Positions 36,560 to 37,371 of a DNA stretch of 37,371 nt are shown piece after piece (the stretch's first letter is position 1; each line of letters opens with the position of its first letter). A model generated the notes under the pieces. That model saw only the letters and a program-made list of their open reading frames with translations. It was not told where the DNA came from and ran no database searches. Origin of the DNA: Campylobacteraceae bacterium (GTDB lineage: Bacteria > Campylobacterota > Campylobacteria > Campylobacterales > Sulfurospirillaceae); contig JALSKH010000186.1 of assembly GCA_026988975.1 (NCBI GenBank), forward strand, positions 1-37,371. The letters are read 5' to 3'. The translations under genes and the position numbers were made by a program.

Positions 36560-37371
36560 TTTTGCTCCTTTGCGAAGATTTTAGGTACGAAAACAAAGAT
36601 ACTTAGGACTAAAACCAAAAGTATGAGTGCTACTCCTGATGCATCACTATTGTTGTATGAGCCCATGAGTCCGTATAGATACCAAGGTAGAGTTGAAAAA
36701 TCTTGCGAGCCAAAGAGCGATATGACACCCAAATCCCCAAGCGACAGACAAAACGATAGAGCTAGCGTATATCCGATGGCCTCTTTTAAAAACGGCCACT
36801 CACAATATATCCATCTTTGGACGCCTTTTATGTTTAAACTAAAACAGACTTTATCAAATCTTTTTGCCACTTTTAGTGTCAACGGATAGATAACTGAGAG
36901 CGTAAAAGGTAGCGACATCAAGACATTTGCACTTAGAAGGGCGAATGTTGCCCATAGATTTTGTGGGGCTAAAAACTTTTGTGAAAGTATGAAAAATCCC
37001 AATCCCAAAACAAGAGAAGGGATAGCAAGATACAGAGTTCCTGAAAAGGAGATAAGTATCTGCATCATTTTTGATATTTTTCTTGTTCCTAGTCTATAAT
37101 TCAGAGCAAAATCTCTTTTTGCATTTGCTAGAAGAAGTGTAAAAACTATAGTGATGATGCTCGAAATTGAAGCGATGGCGATACTTGTGCCAAATGATTT
37201 TATAAAGATGGCAGATTTGATGATTTTAGTAAAATCAGCCCCACTTCCATCTATAAATATTGCCATTAGTGGAAGTATAAAAAAGATAGAAAAAAGAGCT
37301 ATAAAAAATCTCTGCAAGAGTTTTACTCCAAGAGGCTCTCCCCATGGGATCTGAGTGGATCTTGTCTTGAT
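36553..37371 (-). CDS. ABC transporter permease, ThiP-like (N-terminal part beyond window edge)
   Basis: IPSLVLGLGFFILSQ...SLPFTLSVIYPLTLK...GVQRWIYCEWPFLKEAIGYTLALSFCLSLGDLGVISLFGSQDFSTLPWYLYGLMGSY. Frame stays open upstream to base 37371. Confidence 0.8.
   Translation of the reverse strand: MKTRSTQIPWGEPLGVKLLQRFFIALFSIFFILPLMAIFIDGSGADFTKIIKSAIFIKSFGTSIAIASISSIITIVFTLLLANAKRDFALNYRLGTRKISKMMQILISFSGTLYLAIPSLVLGLGFFILSQKFLAPQNLWATFALLSANVLMSLPFTLSVIYPLTLKVAKRFDKVCFSLNIKGVQRWIYCEWPFLKEAIGYTLALSFCLSLGDLGVISLFGSQDFSTLPWYLYGLMGSYNNSDASGVALILLVLVLSIFVFVPKIFAKEQNC

Noticed and set aside
1-37371. tRNA, rRNA, tmRNA or CRISPR arrays
   Set aside because: None recognised by eye on either strand; small divergent RNAs cannot be excluded without covariance-model searches.

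Overview
AT-rich bacterial chromosomal window. Gene content and neighbourhoods (acpS-fliL, radA-ftsY-tlpA, MTHFS-rny) suggest a Campylobacterota, Sulfurimonas-like organism; this is inference, with no database search. Most of the window is housekeeping: metH (5'-truncated), eno, a BtuB-like TonB receptor, PAP2/DedA, argD, a TolC-like protein, a MidA-like methyltransferase, acpS, fliL, radA, ftsY, a TlpA-like thioredoxin, MTHFS, rny, an MsbA-like ABC exporter, SYLF, a second DedA, a cyclophilin, and thiQ/thiP-like genes (3' end of thiP only).

The standout is a tightly overlapping 13-gene minus-strand operon (8183-17441). It encodes an Mrp-antiporter module fused to a complex I/group 4 hydrogenase-like module. 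Its subunit inventory matches the archaeal MBX/MBS sulfane-sulfur reductase more closely than complex I or a NiFe hydrogenase. The large subunit has CxxE in place of both NiFe-binding CxxC motifs. The NuoB-like subunit lacks one Cys of the N2-type cluster (GCGAIE rather than CCAIE), consistent with a site-differentiated [4Fe-4S] cluster.

Other signals: (1) an apparently undescribed family of ~100-nt structured repeats, four units in two head-to-head pairs, each pair enclosed by a ~30-bp inverted repeat, one of which uses the last 31 nt of a CDS as its arm; (2) a perfect 24-bp inverted repeat with a distinctive 37-nt loop, beside a tandem pair of diverged DUF4143-type ATPases that both have TTGACA promoter elements.
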